From the NCBI RefSeq assembly GCF_943913955.1, contig NZ_CALUAE010000012.1, positions 1-64,000 on the forward strand: a stretch of DNA of 64,000 nt. The letters run 5' to 3'. Below, in pieces: positions 46,635 to 54,943 of this stretch. This DNA is from Mycolicibacterium bacteremicum (GTDB lineage: Bacteria > Actinomycetota > Actinomycetes > Mycobacteriales > Mycobacteriaceae). The notes under the pieces are model-generated. The model saw only the letters and a list, made by a program, of their open reading frames with translations. It ran no database searches and was not told the origin of the DNA. Made by a program: the position numbers and the translations under genes. Each line of letters starts with the position of its first letter. The stretch's first letter is position 1.

Positions 46635-47636
46635 CTACTTGCCGGCGTTGCGGGCCAGATCGATGGCGTACTGGTTGACGAACGTGCCCGCGCTCGGCTC
46701 GCCGCGGTCACAGGAGCCGTCGGATTCACCGACGCGCTTCACCCACAGATAGGCGTCCACGTTGGGGCTCGCGGTCGCCGTCGTCGGCGGGACACCGAGC
46801 GCGCGGCCCGGGGGGTTGCACCAGCTGAGCGGGCTGTCCGGGGCGGGGCCGTTCCCGTTGCGCGATGTGTCGATGACGTAGTTCGCGCCGTTGGTCATGC
46901 CGGAGATGGCGTCGCCGTAGCCGATCTGTTCTTCGGTGGTGAAGTAATTCGTGGTGTTGAGGCTGAATCCGCGGGCGCGGTCGATGCCGACCTGATTGAG
47001 CCGATTCGCCATCTCGCCGGCATCGACCCAGCGGGAATGTCCGGCGTCGATGTACACCGCGGCGGCCGGGTCGCGGGTCAGCGTGTCGACCGCGTAGCGG
47101 ATGAGGTCGAAGCGCTCCTGCCGCTGATCCGCCGAGAGGCAGTCCGCCATGGCCAGCGCGTCCGGTTCCAGGATGATCGCTGCCGGGGCGCCGCCCAGTC
47201 CGGCCGAGATGGCATCGATCCACTGGCGGTAGCCGTCGGCGGAACCGAATCCGCCCGCGGCGTAGCTGTAGCAGTCGCGGTGCGGCAGTGCGTAGATCGA
47301 CAGGACCGGTGTCGCACCCGCGGCCTGTGCGGCGCCGACGAGCTTGCCCACCGTGCCCGACACCGTGGAGGCCGGGAAGGCCTGGTCGAGCCAGTAGGCC
47401 TGCGGGGTGTTGGCGACGTAGTCCAGCTGCGGGGTGCCCGGGGAGGCCTGCGCGGCACGCATGGCCTTCGAGATCGGGTCGACGTAGAACGGCTTGCCGG
47501 CCAGGGGATTGGCCTCGCTGGCCAATCTGATCTCGGGCGCGGAGGCAGGCGTCGGCGTCACGCCGAGGCCGGCAACGGCCGCCACGGCGAAGAAGGGGGC
47601 GAGCCACCGTGCGGCGGTGCCAGCAGCTGAGGACAT
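46635..47636 (-). CDS. Secreted GH6 cellulase-like enzyme (CelA1-like)
   Basis: The 333-residue protein has a signal peptide (to about residue 33) and a GH6 domain: NPLAGKPFYVDP, ATPVLSIYALPHRDCYSYAAGG, IILEPDALAMADC with the general-acid Asp, AVYIDAGHSRWV and the C-terminal YLWVKRVGESDGSCD. This matches Rv0062/CelA1-type endoglucanases from memory. It would hydrolyse beta-1,4-glucan such as cellulose, which mycobacteria can make in biofilms. The ATG at 47636 is preferred because it starts the signal peptide. Confidence 0.88.
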   Translation of the reverse strand: MSSAAGTAARWLAPFFAVAAVAGLGVTPTPASAPEIRLASEANPLAGKPFYVDPISKAMRAAQASPGTPQLDYVANTPQAYWLDQAFPASTVSGTVGKLVGAAQAAGATPVLSIYALPHRDCYSYAAGGFGSADGYRQWIDAISAGLGGAPAAIILEPDALAMADCLSADQRQERFDLIRYAVDTLTRDPAAAVYIDAGHSRWVDAGEMANRLNQVGIDRARGFSLNTTNYFTTEEQIGYGDAISGMTNGANYVIDTSRNGNGPAPDSPLSWCNPPGRALGVPPTTATASPNVDAYLWVKRVGESDGSCDRGEPSAGTFVNQYAIDLARNAGK

Positions 47637-47850
47637 CACGATGTCAAAAGTTAGTGCGGCTCGGTGTCGATGGCCAATCGCTGGTGCGCTGGTCACGGGC
47701 CCTTTCGGGCCATGGCAAACAGTCACCGACCGTTACGGACGGACATCACGTGCGGACTCTCCGGGTCGGCCACCCGGCCCAGCAACACGCGAACGTCAAT
47801 TTGCGCCGAGTCACAGCAGCACCACAGGTTGCAGAGTCCGCCCTCGCCGT

Positions 47851-47909
47851 CCTGCGATTTGCGGAGTCTCAGCCGTAACCATTACGGCCCGGACTCCTCA
47901 CATCGCAGG
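47851..47909 (-). terminator. Nested 59-bp hairpin directly after the sigma factor gene
   Basis: Three perfect stems nest within one another: CCTGCGAT/ATCGCAGG, GGAGTC/GACTCC and GCCGTAA/TTACGGC with a 3-base loop (CCA). About 23 of 28 possible pairs form. It begins 1 bp after the stop codon of the ECF sigma gene (47911 on the minus strand). There is no U-run, so it may be a terminator, a 3' stabiliser or an operator for the GH6 gene upstream region. Confidence 0.7.
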
Positions 47910-47910
47910 A

Positions 47911-48444
47911 TCAGGCGGCCATCAGCTCCGGTGTCGAGAGTGCGGCGCGCAGCAGCGTGCGGCCACGGTGCAGGCGGGAGAGCACCGTGCCCATCGGGGT
48001 GTGCATCATCTCGGCGATCTCGCGGCAGGAGTAGCCGTCGATGGCCGCGTAGCAGAGCACCTCGCGGAACTGCTCGGGAAGCCCGGCCAGCGCGGTGGCC
48101 ACCGCATCGTCGGGCATCAGCTCCAGCACCTCGGCCTCGGCGGATCGCGACCGGCCGGGCAACGACGCCCCCAGTCCGGCGATGTCGTCACAGAGGAACT
48201 CGGGGCGCCGCACGCTCTTGCGGTAATTGCCGATGTGGGTGTTGGTCATGATCCGGAACAGCCAGGCCCGCAGATTCGTCCCCTGCTGGAACCCGCCGAA
48301 CGCGGCGAACGCCTTCAACAGGGTCTCCTGCAGCAGTTCCTCGGCATCGGCACTGTTGCGCGTCATGCGGAATGCACCGCGGCGCAGCACATCCAGGTGC
48401 TCACGCACATCGTGTTCGAAAGTGGCGGTGAGGGTGGATTCCAT
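47911..48444 (-). CDS. ECF-type RNA polymerase sigma factor
   Basis: The 177-residue protein has region 2 (RRGAFRMTRNSADAEELLQETLLKAFAAF, quoted in part as NSADAEELLQETLLKAF; NLRAWLFRIMTNTHI) and region 4 (LPEQFREVLCYAAIDGYSCREIAEMMHTPMGTVLSRLHRGR, quoted in part as MHTPMGTVLSRLHRGR). This region 4 with its GYSCREIAEMM resembles the SigR/SigH group that answers to redox stress. No anti-sigma with a zinc-binding HxxxCxxC motif is next to it. The ATG at 48444 is chosen; 48504 is an alternative. Confidence 0.87.
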   Translation of the reverse strand: MESTLTATFEHDVREHLDVLRRGAFRMTRNSADAEELLQETLLKAFAAFGGFQQGTNLRAWLFRIMTNTHIGNYRKSVRRPEFLCDDIAGLGASLPGRSRSAEAEVLELMPDDAVATALAGLPEQFREVLCYAAIDGYSCREIAEMMHTPMGTVLSRLHRGRTLLRAALSTPELMAA

Positions 48445-48587
48445 GGCGGGCTCTCTCGAAGTCGAAGCGACGTGGGGTATATGTGGAATCCTGCTGCTCA
48501 TCAAGATCGTGGTCTGCCCGGCTGACCCGAAATGCCGACTGCGGCCAACGGGAGGGCCCGCTACCGGCTAGCGGTACCTTGTCGGCC

Positions 48588-49166
48588 ATGGCGCCGCTGC
48601 TCATCGACGTTCCGCCCGATCGGTTGCCGTCGCCGTACCGCGAGGCCACCGACGGCCGCCTGCCCCTCGGGCCGGACGTCGAGTTCATCCGACAGGGTGG
48701 GCACGTGTCGGTGGGATCGATCTGGGCCGTCGCCGGGTTGACCGGCACGTTCGGAGTGGTGATGCTGGCGAGCCTGGCGCTCGACATCGGCACGGAACCC
48801 AACGGTTGGCGGTGGGTCATGCGGGCTGTGCTGCTGGGAGCCGGCCTCACGCTGCTGCTGGTCGCCATCCGACTCGTGACCGCCGAACGCGCCTTGGCCG
48901 CCGAACGTCGCCGCAACGACTTCCGGCGCGGACTGTTCCTGTTCCCGGACGCGCTGCTGACCTACCTGCACGGCCAGGACTGCCATCTGCTGCCGTGGCG
49001 GGACATCGAAGCGGTCGGCATCGCTGCGCAACTCCACGGTGGTGAAGACCTCGTCCTGCGCATCCGCCGTCCGCAGCATCAGCTGCTGATCCCCGGGACG
49101 CTGGGCGACCTCCGATCGGCGCGGTCCCGGATCACTGCCCGCCTCATCGGCAATCCGTCTCGGTAA
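48588..49166 (+). CDS. Membrane protein with PH-like C-terminal domain
   Basis: The 192-residue protein has two membrane helices (about 48-75 and 82-105: IWAVAGLTGTFGVVMLASLA and MRAVLLGAGLTLLLVAIRLV) and a C-terminal domain of beta strands, RGLFLFPDALLTYLHGQDCH, LPWRDIEAVGI and QHQLLIPGTL, of the bacterial PH-domain type. The function is unknown. The ATG at 48588 follows GTCGGCC, a poor ribosome site. It is divergent from the ECF sigma gene. Confidence 0.75.
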   Translation: MAPLLIDVPPDRLPSPYREATDGRLPLGPDVEFIRQGGHVSVGSIWAVAGLTGTFGVVMLASLALDIGTEPNGWRWVMRAVLLGAGLTLLLVAIRLVTAERALAAERRRNDFRRGLFLFPDALLTYLHGQDCHLLPWRDIEAVGIAAQLHGGEDLVLRIRRPQHQLLIPGTLGDLRSARSRITARLIGNPSR

Positions 49167-49589
49167 ACCAACGACAGGGTCACGGTTGCGTGACGTTATT
49201 TCCGCTCCGGCGAACGGTTTTGACGAGATTCCTGGACGAGCGAACCACTTCCCGATGAGGACCGAAAATTTACCGAGATGACGGTCCGCGCATTTTTACA
49301 CCGCAGCAAATTCGTGATCATCCGGGATAGTTGCAAACAGAAGTAGCTGCATCCCGGCTCGCCACGCCCTGTTACGTCGTCGCGGACACGACGCGCCCGC
49401 CCACGCAGTCACCGCGCGTCACTTTGCTGATCTTGATCAGCGACGTCGCGTCCGCCACCGGCCGCCGGTCACCGAGAAGCGCCGCGCACCGATCCGATCC
49501 GGATTCCCACCGCTGCGGCAAAGCGGTTGTGCGGCTTACATTGAGCGCCATCGCAGCCTGTTCCGCTCCGGACTGCCAGAGAGGCCGTC
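49167..49589. other. 423-bp intergenic region
   Basis: No gene is supported here. A 6-bp hairpin GTCACG-GTTG-CGTGAC (49179-49194) directly follows the upstream stop and may be a weak terminator. The AT-richer stretch 49260-49330 is the likely promoter zone for the glycosidase at 49590, and GGACCG (49259-49264)/CGGTCC (49282-49287) is a spaced inverted repeat of unknown meaning. Confidence 0.5.
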
Positions 49590-50696
49590 ATGCTGTCCCT
49601 ACCTTTTCGCGCCATTGCCCGGCGCGCCCGCATCGCCGCACTCATCACCGCGATGGTGTTTGCGACCTCGGTCGAGACAACCACCGCGCATGCGGTGGCG
49701 CCCGCCCGTATCGACACCTCCGCCAGTGCGCTGGGCATCGCCGAATCGAATCTCTACTTCATGACACCCGCCGAGTTGACCACTGCCATGCAGGCTTTCG
49801 AGCAGATGGGGGTGACCCAGATCCGGGTGTTCCTACCGTGGCGGGCCATGGAACCGTCGCGCGGCGGGTACAACTGGGCCGTCTCCGACCGGATCCTCGA
49901 CGCCGCCGCACAGCAGGGCATCGCCGTCGTCGGCGCGGTCACCAGTACACCGATCTGGGCTTCGCGCAACGGATTCTGGCTCCCGAACGCCGCGCCGAAT
50001 GATCCCGCCGATTACGCCACGTTCATGACCCAGTTGGCGCTGCGCTACGGCGCGGCCGGTGGTAATCCGCGCATCGCCGCCTACGAGATCTGGAACGAGC
50101 CCAACGCGAACATCGGTTGGTCCCCCGAACCCAACGTCGCCGGCTACACCGCCCTGCTCAAGGCGGCCTACACCGCGATCAAGGCCGTCGAGCCGACCGC
50201 ACTGATCATCGGGGGCGTCCTGGGCGCCGGGCTGAGCTTCGGGACCTGGACCATCAATCCGGTCAACTATCTGAGCCAGATGTACGCCCAAGGCGCGCAG
50301 GGCTATTTCGATGCGCTGTCCTTCCATCCCTACAACTTCTCCAGCAGCTTCTCGGCCGGAATGCCTCACGCCAACACTCCTTACCGCCAACTGATGTCGC
50401 TGCGTGAGTTGATGAACAACGCCGGTGACGGTGCGAAGCTCATCTGGACCACCGAGTACGGGGTTCCGACCTCGGCGGTGAACGCCGCCACCCAGGCGGC
50501 GTGGATGGTCGACTTCGCCGATACCTGGTCCGGTCTCGACGGTGTCGGACCGATGTTCATCTACTCGCTGGTGGACCGGCCGAACGAGACCCCGTGGGGC
50601 ATCTACGACCGCAACTGGGCCGCCAAGCCCGCGGTGGAGGCGATCCGGGGTTGGATCGCCGACCACAACGGGACGCTGCTGAAGACGAGCGGTTAG
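49590..50696 (+). CDS. Secreted clan-A glycoside hydrolase (GH5/GH39-like)
   Basis: The 368-residue protein has a Sec signal peptide (to AHA about residue 35) and a (beta/alpha)8 domain with WNEP general acid (E170) and nucleophile in WTTEYGVPTS (E289). The block MGVTQIRVFLPWRAMEPSRGGYNW resembles GH39/GH5-type cellulase-family proteins of mycobacteria (quoted as VTQIRVFLPWRAMEPSRGGY). The substrate is unknown, perhaps a wall or biofilm glycan. The ATG at 49590 sits 30 bp after GACTGCCAGAGAGG, a fair ribosome site region. It ends 4 bp into the convergent small secreted gene. Confidence 0.84.
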   Translation: MLSLPFRAIARRARIAALITAMVFATSVETTTAHAVAPARIDTSASALGIAESNLYFMTPAELTTAMQAFEQMGVTQIRVFLPWRAMEPSRGGYNWAVSDRILDAAAQQGIAVVGAVTSTPIWASRNGFWLPNAAPNDPADYATFMTQLALRYGAAGGNPRIAAYEIWNEPNANIGWSPEPNVAGYTALLKAAYTAIKAVEPTALIIGGVLGAGLSFGTWTINPVNYLSQMYAQGAQGYFDALSFHPYNFSSSFSAGMPHANTPYRQLMSLRELMNNAGDGAKLIWTTEYGVPTSAVNAATQAAWMVDFADTWSGLDGVGPMFIYSLVDRPNETPWGIYDRNWAAKPAVEAIRGWIADHNGTLLKTSG

Positions 50697-50938
50697 ATGG
50701 CGCCCGGTGTTCCGGGCAGGCTGAGACCGCCGTCGACGTTGGGCACCATCTGACCCGAACTGGGTTGGCCGAACGGCACGTACGGACCGCCCGAGCAGAT
50801 CGGCGAGAGGGGCTCGGCCGCACAGGCCGGGTCGTCAGGACTGGTGGGGGCCGCCTGCGCGGCGGCCATCCCGCCCGTGATGGCGAGACCGAACAGCGCG
50901 GCACCGGTGATGAGCCCACGCGTGATCGAAGTAGACAT
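50693..50938 (-). CDS. Small secreted hypothetical protein, 81 aa
   Basis: The protein has a signal peptide (MSTSITRGLITGAALFGLAI, cleavage after AQA-AP) and a mature part of about 50 residues with PACAAEPLSPICSGGPYVPF, two cysteines and many Pro/Gly. I recognise it only as a mycobacterial secreted hypothetical. ATG 50938 is preferred; ATG 50944 is close by. The convergent stop overlap with the glycosidase gene is 4 bp. Confidence 0.72.
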   Translation of the reverse strand: MSTSITRGLITGAALFGLAITGGMAAAQAAPTSPDDPACAAEPLSPICSGGPYVPFGQPSSGQMVPNVDGGLSLPGTPGAI

Positions 50939-51045
50939 CGTCATTTCCCGCCTGTAGTTGCCATACACGAATGATGAGCTCCGATACTGGCACGTGAACA
51001 CCGCGAAATGGTCAGTTTCATCAATTTGCTGTAGTGACCCGGCGG

Positions 51046-52689
51046 TCAATTCGACGATTCGCGGACCCGGCCGTCCTGGACCACCCAGTGCCGGTCCAGC
51101 CGGACGTTGGCCAGCATGCGCCGGTCGTGGGTCACCAGCAGCAGCGCACCGTCGTAACTGTCGAGCGCCTGCTCGAGCTGTTCGATGGCGGGCAGGTCGA
51201 GGTGATTCGTCGGCTCATCGAGCACCAGGACGTTGGTGCCGCGGGCCTGCAGCAGCGCCATCCCGGCGCGCGTCCGCTCCCCCGGTGAGAGGTCGTCGAC
51301 CGCCCGCTCGACATGGTCGGCGCCCAGGCCGAACTTGGCCAGCAGGGTCCGCACATCAGCGGTCGACCAGTCCGGGACATGTGCCTCGAATCGGTCCACC
51401 AGCCGTCCGGTGCCGACGAATTCGGCTCGGGCCTGGTCGATCTCGCCGATCGCGACGCTGGCGCCCATACCGGCCCGCCCGCTGTCGGGTGCGCGGCGGC
51501 CGAGCAACAGCCGCAACAACGTCGACTTGCCTGCCCCGTTGGGACCGGTGATGCCGATCCGGTCGCCCGCATTCACCTGTAGCGAGACCGGACCGAAGAC
51601 GAAGTCACCTTGCCGCACAACGGCATCGTCGAGTGTGGCGACCACGGCGCTGGCGCGTGGCGCGGTGCCGATACTGAACTGCAGGGTCCACTCCTTGCGC
51701 GGCTCCTCGACCTCCTCGAGGCGCGCGATCCGGCTCTCCATCTGGCGGACCTTCTGCGCCTGCTTCTCGCTGGACTCCGTCTGCGCCCGGCGACGGTTCT
51801 TGTCGTTGTCCGGCGCCTTGCGCATCGCGTTGCGCACACCCTGACTCGACCACTCCCGTTGCACCCGGGCCCGCGCCACCAGATCCGCCTTGCGTCCGGC
51901 GAATTCCTCGTACGCCTCGCGGCGGTGCCTGCGCGCCACCGCACGCTCGTCCAGGTAGCTCTCGTAGCCACCGCCGAAGACCGTGGTGAGGTTCTGCGCC
52001 AGATCGAGTTCCAGGACCCGTGTCACCGTGCGGGCCAGGAACTCCCGGTCGTGGCTGACCAGCACCACCCCGCCGCGCAGCTCCCGGACGAACTGCTCCA
52101 GCCGGACCAGCCCGTCGAGGTCCAGATCGTTGGTGGGCTCGTCGAGCAGCACGATGTCGAACCTCGACAACATCAGCGCGGCCAACCCGACACGGGCGGC
52201 CTGCCCGCCCGACAGCGCCGTCATCGGGGTGGTGTCCGGGTCGATCGCGAGTGCCAGATCCGCCAATACCGGCGGGAGCCGCTCGTCCAGGTCGGCCGCG
52301 CCGGTGGCCAACCAATGATCGAGGGCGGTGCCGTACGCGTCGGCGGCCGCATCGGATTCGGACAGCTTCTCCGCCGCGGACTCCATCGCCGCGGTCGCGG
52401 CCGCGCAACCCGTCCGACGGGCGATATAGGCGGCGACGGTCTCCCCGGTGAGCCGTTCGTGCTCCTGGGGCAGCCACCCGACGAAGGCATCGGCCGGGGC
52501 CAGGCTCACCGTTCCGTCGAGCGGTGGCAGGTCGCCGGCCAGGATCCGCATCAGGGTGCTCTTACCCGCGCCGTTGGCCCCGACGACGCCGAGCACGTCC
52601 CCCGGGGCGACCGTGACGTTGACGTTCTCGAACAGCGTCCGGTGCGCGAAGCCGCCGGCCACGTCCTTGGCCACCAGGGTGGCGGTCAT
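51046..52689 (-). CDS. ABC-F family ATPase
   Basis: The 547-residue protein has two ABC ATPase domains: Walker A GANGAGKST and GPNGAGKST, signatures LSGGQ and LSPGE, and Walker B LLDEPTNDLD and VLDEPTNHLD, joined by a charged linker, without membrane segments. This is the ABC-F layout; ABC-F proteins act on the ribosome in translation or antibiotic resistance. The linker (RKADLVARARVQREWSSQGV) is of the length seen in actinobacterial resistance-type members. Its ATG overlaps the stop of the zinc-ribbon gene (ATGA). Confidence 0.9.
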   Translation of the reverse strand: MTATLVAKDVAGGFAHRTLFENVNVTVAPGDVLGVVGANGAGKSTLMRILAGDLPPLDGTVSLAPADAFVGWLPQEHERLTGETVAAYIARRTGCAAATAAMESAAEKLSESDAAADAYGTALDHWLATGAADLDERLPPVLADLALAIDPDTTPMTALSGGQAARVGLAALMLSRFDIVLLDEPTNDLDLDGLVRLEQFVRELRGGVVLVSHDREFLARTVTRVLELDLAQNLTTVFGGGYESYLDERAVARRHRREAYEEFAGRKADLVARARVQREWSSQGVRNAMRKAPDNDKNRRRAQTESSEKQAQKVRQMESRIARLEEVEEPRKEWTLQFSIGTAPRASAVVATLDDAVVRQGDFVFGPVSLQVNAGDRIGITGPNGAGKSTLLRLLLGRRAPDSGRAGMGASVAIGEIDQARAEFVGTGRLVDRFEAHVPDWSTADVRTLLAKFGLGADHVERAVDDLSPGERTRAGMALLQARGTNVLVLDEPTNHLDLPAIEQLEQALDSYDGALLLVTHDRRMLANVRLDRHWVVQDGRVRESSN

Positions 52690-52889
52690 ACCGCGATGCT
52701 CGCGCCGCAGATGCCGCACACCTCGAATTGCTTACGACTCCACCGGGCGATCGGGATGAAGAACAGCGTGAACTGTTTGTACTGGCGCATCCGCGACCAC
52801 TGGGTGGTGTTGTGGCACCGCGGGCAGGTCCGGACGTCGGCCGCGCCGAGCAGTTTCTGTTTGGTGCCGAAGCCGAAGATGAAGAGCAC
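52686..52889 (-). CDS. Zinc-ribbon protein, 67 aa, coupled to ABC-F gene
   Basis: The protein reads MLFIFGFGTKQKLLGAADVR, then CPRC and CGIC knuckles 36 residues apart, ending GASIAV. It is a known type of small zinc-ribbon protein in mycobacteria without assigned function. The 4-bp overlap with the ABC-F start means the two are made together. It may bind zinc and touch the ribosome, but that is inference. Confidence 0.8.
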   Translation of the reverse strand: MLFIFGFGTKQKLLGAADVRTCPRCHNTTQWSRMRQYKQFTLFFIPIARWSRKQFEVCGICGASIAV

Positions 52890-52930
52890 GTCTCCAGCCT
52901 AGAGAGGCCGCCGAGACTAGATTGCGTGGC

Positions 52931-53392
52931 GTGAGCAGTTCCATCCGCGCCGCGACGGCCGACGACATCGTCGCCGTCGAGCACATCGTCGCGGCCGCCT
53001 ACCGCCCGTACATCGCCCGCATCGGCCGCGCCCCCGCCCCGATGACCGCCGATCACCGCGCGCTGCTGCCGCACACCCATGTCCTGCTCGACGCGGACGC
53101 CGTCGTGGGGGTGCTGGTCGCGATCCCGGCAGCCGATCACCTGTTGGTCGAGAACGTCGCCGTAGACCCCGGGTGGCACGGACGCGGATTCGGCCGGCGG
53201 TTGCTCGATCACGCCGAAACGCAGGCGCTGCGAGGCGGATTCACCCAGATCCGGCTCTACACCAACGCCGCGATGACCGAGAATCTGAGGATGTACCCGC
53301 GGTTGGGTTACACCGAGGTGGGCAGGCGCACCGAGGACGGATTCGACCGGGTCTTCCTCTGCAAGGACATCACTGCGCCAGCACCTCGTTGA
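52931..53392 (+). CDS. GNAT-family N-acetyltransferase
   Basis: The 153-residue protein has the GNAT fold order: IRAATADDIVAVEHIV, DAVVGVLVAIP, VENVAVDPGWHGRGFGRRLL with the acetyl-CoA R/Q-x-x-G-x-G/A loop (HGRGFG), and the C-terminal GFTQIRLYTNAAM and YPRLGYTEVGR. It acetylates an unknown amine. The GTG at 52931 is taken as start; a TTG at 52922 is possible. The 3' end overlaps the convergent TetR gene by 23 bp. Confidence 0.85.
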   Translation: MSSSIRAATADDIVAVEHIVAAAYRPYIARIGRAPAPMTADHRALLPHTHVLLDADAVVGVLVAIPAADHLLVENVAVDPGWHGRGFGRRLLDHAETQALRGGFTQIRLYTNAAMTENLRMYPRLGYTEVGRRTEDGFDRVFLCKDITAPAPR

Positions 53393-53945
53393 CCGCGGCC
53401 TGCACACCGCGCCCGGCGGCGATGATCGGTTCGACCGAACGCAGGGTGCGGCACAGCACGAAGGCCCCCTCCAGGGCGGTGAGGGTGATCAGCGCCAGCC
53501 GCCGGCTCTGTTCACCGTCGATGTCGAGTTGGCCGAACCACTCGGTGATCCCGTCCACCCAGGTCTGGAAGACCGTGGCCGATTCTCGTCGCAGGGTGTC
53601 ATTGGTGCTCGCCACCTCCAGCGCGATGGTCTCGATGGAGCACGCCTCGCTGTAGTCCTGCTCCTCCATCAGCCGGCCCGCGCCGGCGAACAGTTCCTCG
53701 ATGCCGCCGGCGGGATCGGTGACCGAGAGCTGCGCCCCGACGAATCGGCCGTAGCGGATGCCCTCGGCGCGGATGACCTCCGCGGTGATGGCTTCCTTAC
53801 CGCCCGGGAAGTGGTGGTAGATCGACCCGAACGGGGCCCTGGCCGCCGCGGAGATCTGCTTGAGACCGGTGGCCGCCATGCCCTGTCTGCGGTACAACTC
53901 GGCGGTCGCGGTCAGGATCCGGTCGCGGGTGTCCGGGTCGGCCAT
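53370..53945 (-). CDS. TetR regulator, LmrA/YxaF-like
   Basis: The 191-residue protein begins MADPDTRDRILTATAELYRR with a TetR helix-turn-helix through ARAPFGSIYHHFPGGKEAI, the LmrA/YxaF subtype signature, and an all-helical ligand domain. It is divergent from the hydrolase gene at 54023 with the site TAGAACGATCTA between them. In Bacillus, LmrA-type regulators answer to flavonoids; the mycobacterial effector is unknown. Confidence 0.9.
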   Translation of the reverse strand: MADPDTRDRILTATAELYRRQGMAATGLKQISAAARAPFGSIYHHFPGGKEAITAEVIRAEGIRYGRFVGAQLSVTDPAGGIEELFAGAGRLMEEQDYSEACSIETIALEVASTNDTLRRESATVFQTWVDGITEWFGQLDIDGEQSRRLALITLTALEGAFVLCRTLRSVEPIIAAGRGVQAAVNEVLAQ

Positions 53946-53997
53946 CTCCACTCTCCTTCTTGCACGGCGCGCGCTGCGAGCATATCGTCAGGGCAAT

Positions 53998-54009
53998 TAG
54001 AACGATCTA
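53998..54009. promoter_or_regulatory. LmrA-box-like palindrome TAGA-ACGA-TCTA
   Basis: TAGA (53998-54001) and TCTA (54006-54009) face each other across 4 bases. As I recall it, the Bacillus LmrA/YxaF box contains TAGANYGGTCTA, and this site differs at one position. CGATCT/AGATCG (54003-54008 and 54016-54021) forms an overlapping dyad. It is 13 bp from the hydrolase start. Confidence 0.55.
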
Positions 54010-54022
54010 TCTAGGAGATCGC

Positions 54023-54847
54023 ATGCCCCACGTCGACGTGCCGTCCGGCCGCATCGCCTACCAGGACACCGGCGGCGACGGCCCGGTCCTCGTCTTCGGA
54101 CACGGCCTGCTGATGGACGGCAGGCAATGGCGCAAGGTGATCCCACAGCTACCCGAATACCGTTGCATCACACCGACACTGCCGATGGGTGCGCACAAGC
54201 AGGCGATGCGCCCCGCGGCCGACCTCACCGAGCAGGGCGTGGCCGCCATCCTGGCCGATGTGCTGGACGCCCTGGACCTGCGGGACGTCACGCTGGTGCT
54301 CAACGACTGGGGCGGCGGCCAGTTCCTCATCTCCGACGGCCGCGACGAACGCCTGGGTCGGCTGGTGCTCGCCTCCTGCACCGCGTTCGACAACTATCCG
54401 CCCGCACCCGCCCGCCCGGCGGCCATGCTGTGCCGCCTCCCCGGTGGCGGCTGGGTACTGACCAGGCTGCTGGGCACGAAATTCTTCCGGCACAGCACGC
54501 GGGCCTACGGCGCACTGACCAAACGTGGCCTGCCCGACGCCCTCTTCGACGACTGGTTCGAACCCGCGGTCCGCGACCCGGCCGTGCGCCGCGATCTGGT
54601 CAAGTTCGCCACCGGTGCGCCGTCGCGGCGCCGCCTGCTCGAGCTCTCGCAGCGGATGCGGCGCTTCACCAAGCCCGTGCTGGTGCTGTGGGCCCGCGAG
54701 GACCGGATGATGCCGCCCGCACACGCCGACCGATTGGCGGAGCTCTACCCGAATGCGACCAAGGAGATCGTCGAGGACTCGTGGACCCTGATCCCCGAGG
54801 ATCGGCCGGAGGTCATGGTGGCGGCGTTGCGGCACTTCGTCGGGTGA
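54023..54847 (+). CDS. Alpha/beta hydrolase with Asp nucleophile (haloalkane dehalogenase/epoxide hydrolase-like)
   Basis: The 274-residue protein has the oxyanion HG motif (VFGHGLLMDGRQW), an elbow reading LVLNDWGGGQF so the nucleophile is Asp95 as in haloalkane dehalogenases and epoxide hydrolases, a late VLVLWAREDRMMPP with the acid, and a helical cap. The usual catalytic His near the C-terminus is replaced by a SWTLIPEDRPE stretch, with Glu/Asp where GHFLPEDxPE would be expected, so activity may be altered. GAGATCGC precedes ATG 54023. TetR at 53370-53945 is the likely repressor. Confidence 0.82.
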   Translation: MPHVDVPSGRIAYQDTGGDGPVLVFGHGLLMDGRQWRKVIPQLPEYRCITPTLPMGAHKQAMRPAADLTEQGVAAILADVLDALDLRDVTLVLNDWGGGQFLISDGRDERLGRLVLASCTAFDNYPPAPARPAAMLCRLPGGGWVLTRLLGTKFFRHSTRAYGALTKRGLPDALFDDWFEPAVRDPAVRRDLVKFATGAPSRRRLLELSQRMRRFTKPVLVLWAREDRMMPPAHADRLAELYPNATKEIVEDSWTLIPEDRPEVMVAALRHFVG

Positions 54848-54943
54848 CCGGGCCGCCGAAGTTGGGATCGGTAGGTTGCGCCCTGGAGTGAACTTCCCTC
54901 ATCGACGCGCCGCACCCGTGGCGCACACCATGAGGAGTCACCC

